A stretch of 64,000 nucleotides of DNA from Bog-473 sp963730785. Its GTDB lineage: Bacteria; Actinomycetota; Acidimicrobiia; Acidimicrobiales; RAAP-2. Location of the stretch: assembly GCA_963730785.1 (NCBI GenBank), contig CAVSTF010000003.1, positions 208,526 through 272,525 on the forward strand, written 5' to 3'. This document shows, in pieces, positions 63,266 to 64,000 of the stretch. The translations under genes were made by a program, and so were the position numbers. Below the pieces are notes generated by a model. That model ran no database searches, had not been told where the DNA came from, and saw only the letters and a program-made list of their open reading frames with translations. Every line of letters starts with the position of its first letter. Position 1 is the first letter of the stretch.

Positions 63266-64000
63266 ATGACCGAGCAGATCGGCGGATCGACGGCGGAAGC
63301 CGAACTCGCGGTCGCTCGAGCCCTGGCCCAACCCGGCCCGCCGCCATCACCGCCGCCGAGCGGGCCGAGCGCATGGCCCGCGCCCAGGCGCTGATGGGCG
63401 AGCATCGGCGCCGACGCCATGATCATCGGGGCCGGGCCGTCGCTGCGCTACTTCACCGGCGTCGGCTGGAACGCCACCGAGCGGCTGGTGGCGATGATCC
63501 TGCCGCGCGAGGGCGGGCCGGTCATGGTCTGCCCGCGCTTCGAGCTGGGCTCGCTGGAGGCCTCGCTCGGCATCGAGGCGCCGATCGTGCTCTGGGAGGA
63601 GCACGAGAGCCCCTATGCGCTGGCCGCCGGCGTCCTGGCCGAGCTCGGCGTCAAGACGCTGGCCATCGACCCGGCCCTGCCTTCTTCGCCTTCGACGGTC
63701 TGCGCCTGGCCGCGCCCGATGTCGCGACCGTCAACGGCGCGCCCGGTCATCGACGGCTGCCGGATGATCAAGTCGCCGGCCGAACTCGCCCTGATGAGCC
63801 AGGCCAAGGCCATGACGCTGGAGGTCCACCGCCGCGCCGCGCGCATCCTGGCCCCGGGATCACCACCACCGCCGTCCGCCGCTTCATCGACCAGGCGCAC
63901 CGGGCGCTGGGCGCCGACGACGGCTCGTCCTTCTGCGCGGTGCAGTTCGGGGTCGCGTCGGCCTATCCGCACGGCCTGCCCGGCGAGCAGCGGCTGGCGG
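63266..64000 (+). CDS. Xaa-Pro peptidase (M24, creatinase-N type), N-terminal part, frame-broken
   Basis: Starting at the ATG at 63266, pieces read IIGAGPSLRYFTGVGWNATERLVAMILP, RFELGSLEASLGIEAPIVLWEEHESPYALAAGVLAELGVKTLAID, MIKSPAELALMSQAKAMTLEVHRRAARIL and RFIDQAHRALGADDGSSFCAVQFG. This is the creatinase N-domain followed by the start of the M24 metal-peptidase domain; the metal-binding residues lie beyond the window. A 15-codon frame (MSIKDAALRDALKGA) just upstream may be chance. Confidence 0.65.

Noticed and set aside
1..64000. CRISPR array, tRNA or rRNA genes, insertion sequences, prophage
   Set aside because: No regular spaced repeats, clover-leaf sequences, rRNA cores, transposases, integrases or phage genes were seen on either strand.
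61462..64000. Tail as a recently acquired genomic island of the host
   Set aside because: The indel density, loss of half a permease and lack of mobile elements or repeats point to a chimeric, unpolished read rather than a transfer.

Overview
The main body (1 to about 61,460) reads as the chromosome of a high-GC Gram-positive bacterium, most likely an actinobacterium of the Acidimicrobiia type. The evidence is frequent GTG/TTG starts, tightly overlapping operons (ATGA, GTGA, TGATG joints), an AHSA1/maleylpyruvate-isomerase-type fusion, a DipZ-type CcdA-thioredoxin fusion, an Rpf-like muralytic enzyme behind a CRP-type site, Drr-type ABC exporters and a SigB/SigF-Rsb module. From about 61,460 to the end the sequence is visibly richer in GC, its frame breaks every 50-150 bases, and its genes (a sulfotransferase-like protein, a class IV aminotransferase, an M24 peptidase) look proteobacterial. 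The switch cuts an amino-acid permease in mid-gene, so the tail is probably an unpolished chimeric join.

Layout. 1-14.5 kb: an MFS exporter with a divergent TetR regulator, a DUF3445 oxidative N-demethylase with an SDR, a Baeyer-Villiger-type monooxygenase set, an ArsR unit with a perfect operator palindrome, zwf, an amidohydrolase, a nitroreductase and a GNAT enzyme. 14.5-24.9 kb: one reverse-strand operon of ten genes headed by a ykkC-class (guanidine-I) riboswitch. It holds a glutamine-synthetase-like ligase, a creatininase-family hydrolase, a C26 gamma-glutamyl hydrolase, a peptide-type ABC importer, a Rieske oxygenase, an unknown protein, a metallo-beta-lactamase-fold hydrolase and an amidohydrolase. 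25-28.1 kb: the ABC solute-binding protein, an isochorismatase-family hydrolase and a TetR regulator. 28.2-35 kb: divergent from that TetR gene, two DUF1989 proteins, a urea/guanidine carboxylase and allophanate hydrolase. 35-39 kb: a nitrilase-family hydrolase, two ureohydrolases and a serine beta-lactamase-fold enzyme. 39-55 kb: an SDR, KdpDE-like regulators, a DivIVA-repeat membrane protein, a nucleosidase, an epoxide hydrolase, the Rpf-like gene, an acyl-CoA ligase, DipZ, a GH1 glycosidase, an ABC-2 exporter and a ParA-like ATPase. 55-60.6 kb: a stress-response partner-switching module (ATPase, PP2C phosphatase, STAS antagonist, anti-sigma, sigma factor).

The most interesting part is 14.5-39 kb, which looks like a catabolic island for guanidino compounds. 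A guanidine-sensing RNA heads an operon able to import (ABC), gamma-glutamylate (GS-like), oxidise (Rieske) and hydrolyse (C26, creatininase, amidohydrolase) a substrate. The adjoining operon encodes the known carboxylase, deiminase and allophanate hydrolase route that turns guanidine into ammonia and CO2. An isochorismatase-family enzyme and two ureohydrolases, families that include guanylurea hydrolase, agmatinase, guanidine hydrolase and metformin hydrolase, lie beside them. The true substrate (agmatine, an alkylguanidine, creatinine, a biguanide) cannot be read from the sequence.

Quality. Reading frames are intact over most of 1-26 kb and 31.6-46 kb, but single-base frame breaks occur in the solute-binding protein, the isochorismatase, the TetR regulator, the first half of the carboxylase (about eight), the acyl-CoA ligase, an ABC permease and most of the stress module, and they become dense in the tail. 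I treat these as probable sequencing indels, not proven gene decay.
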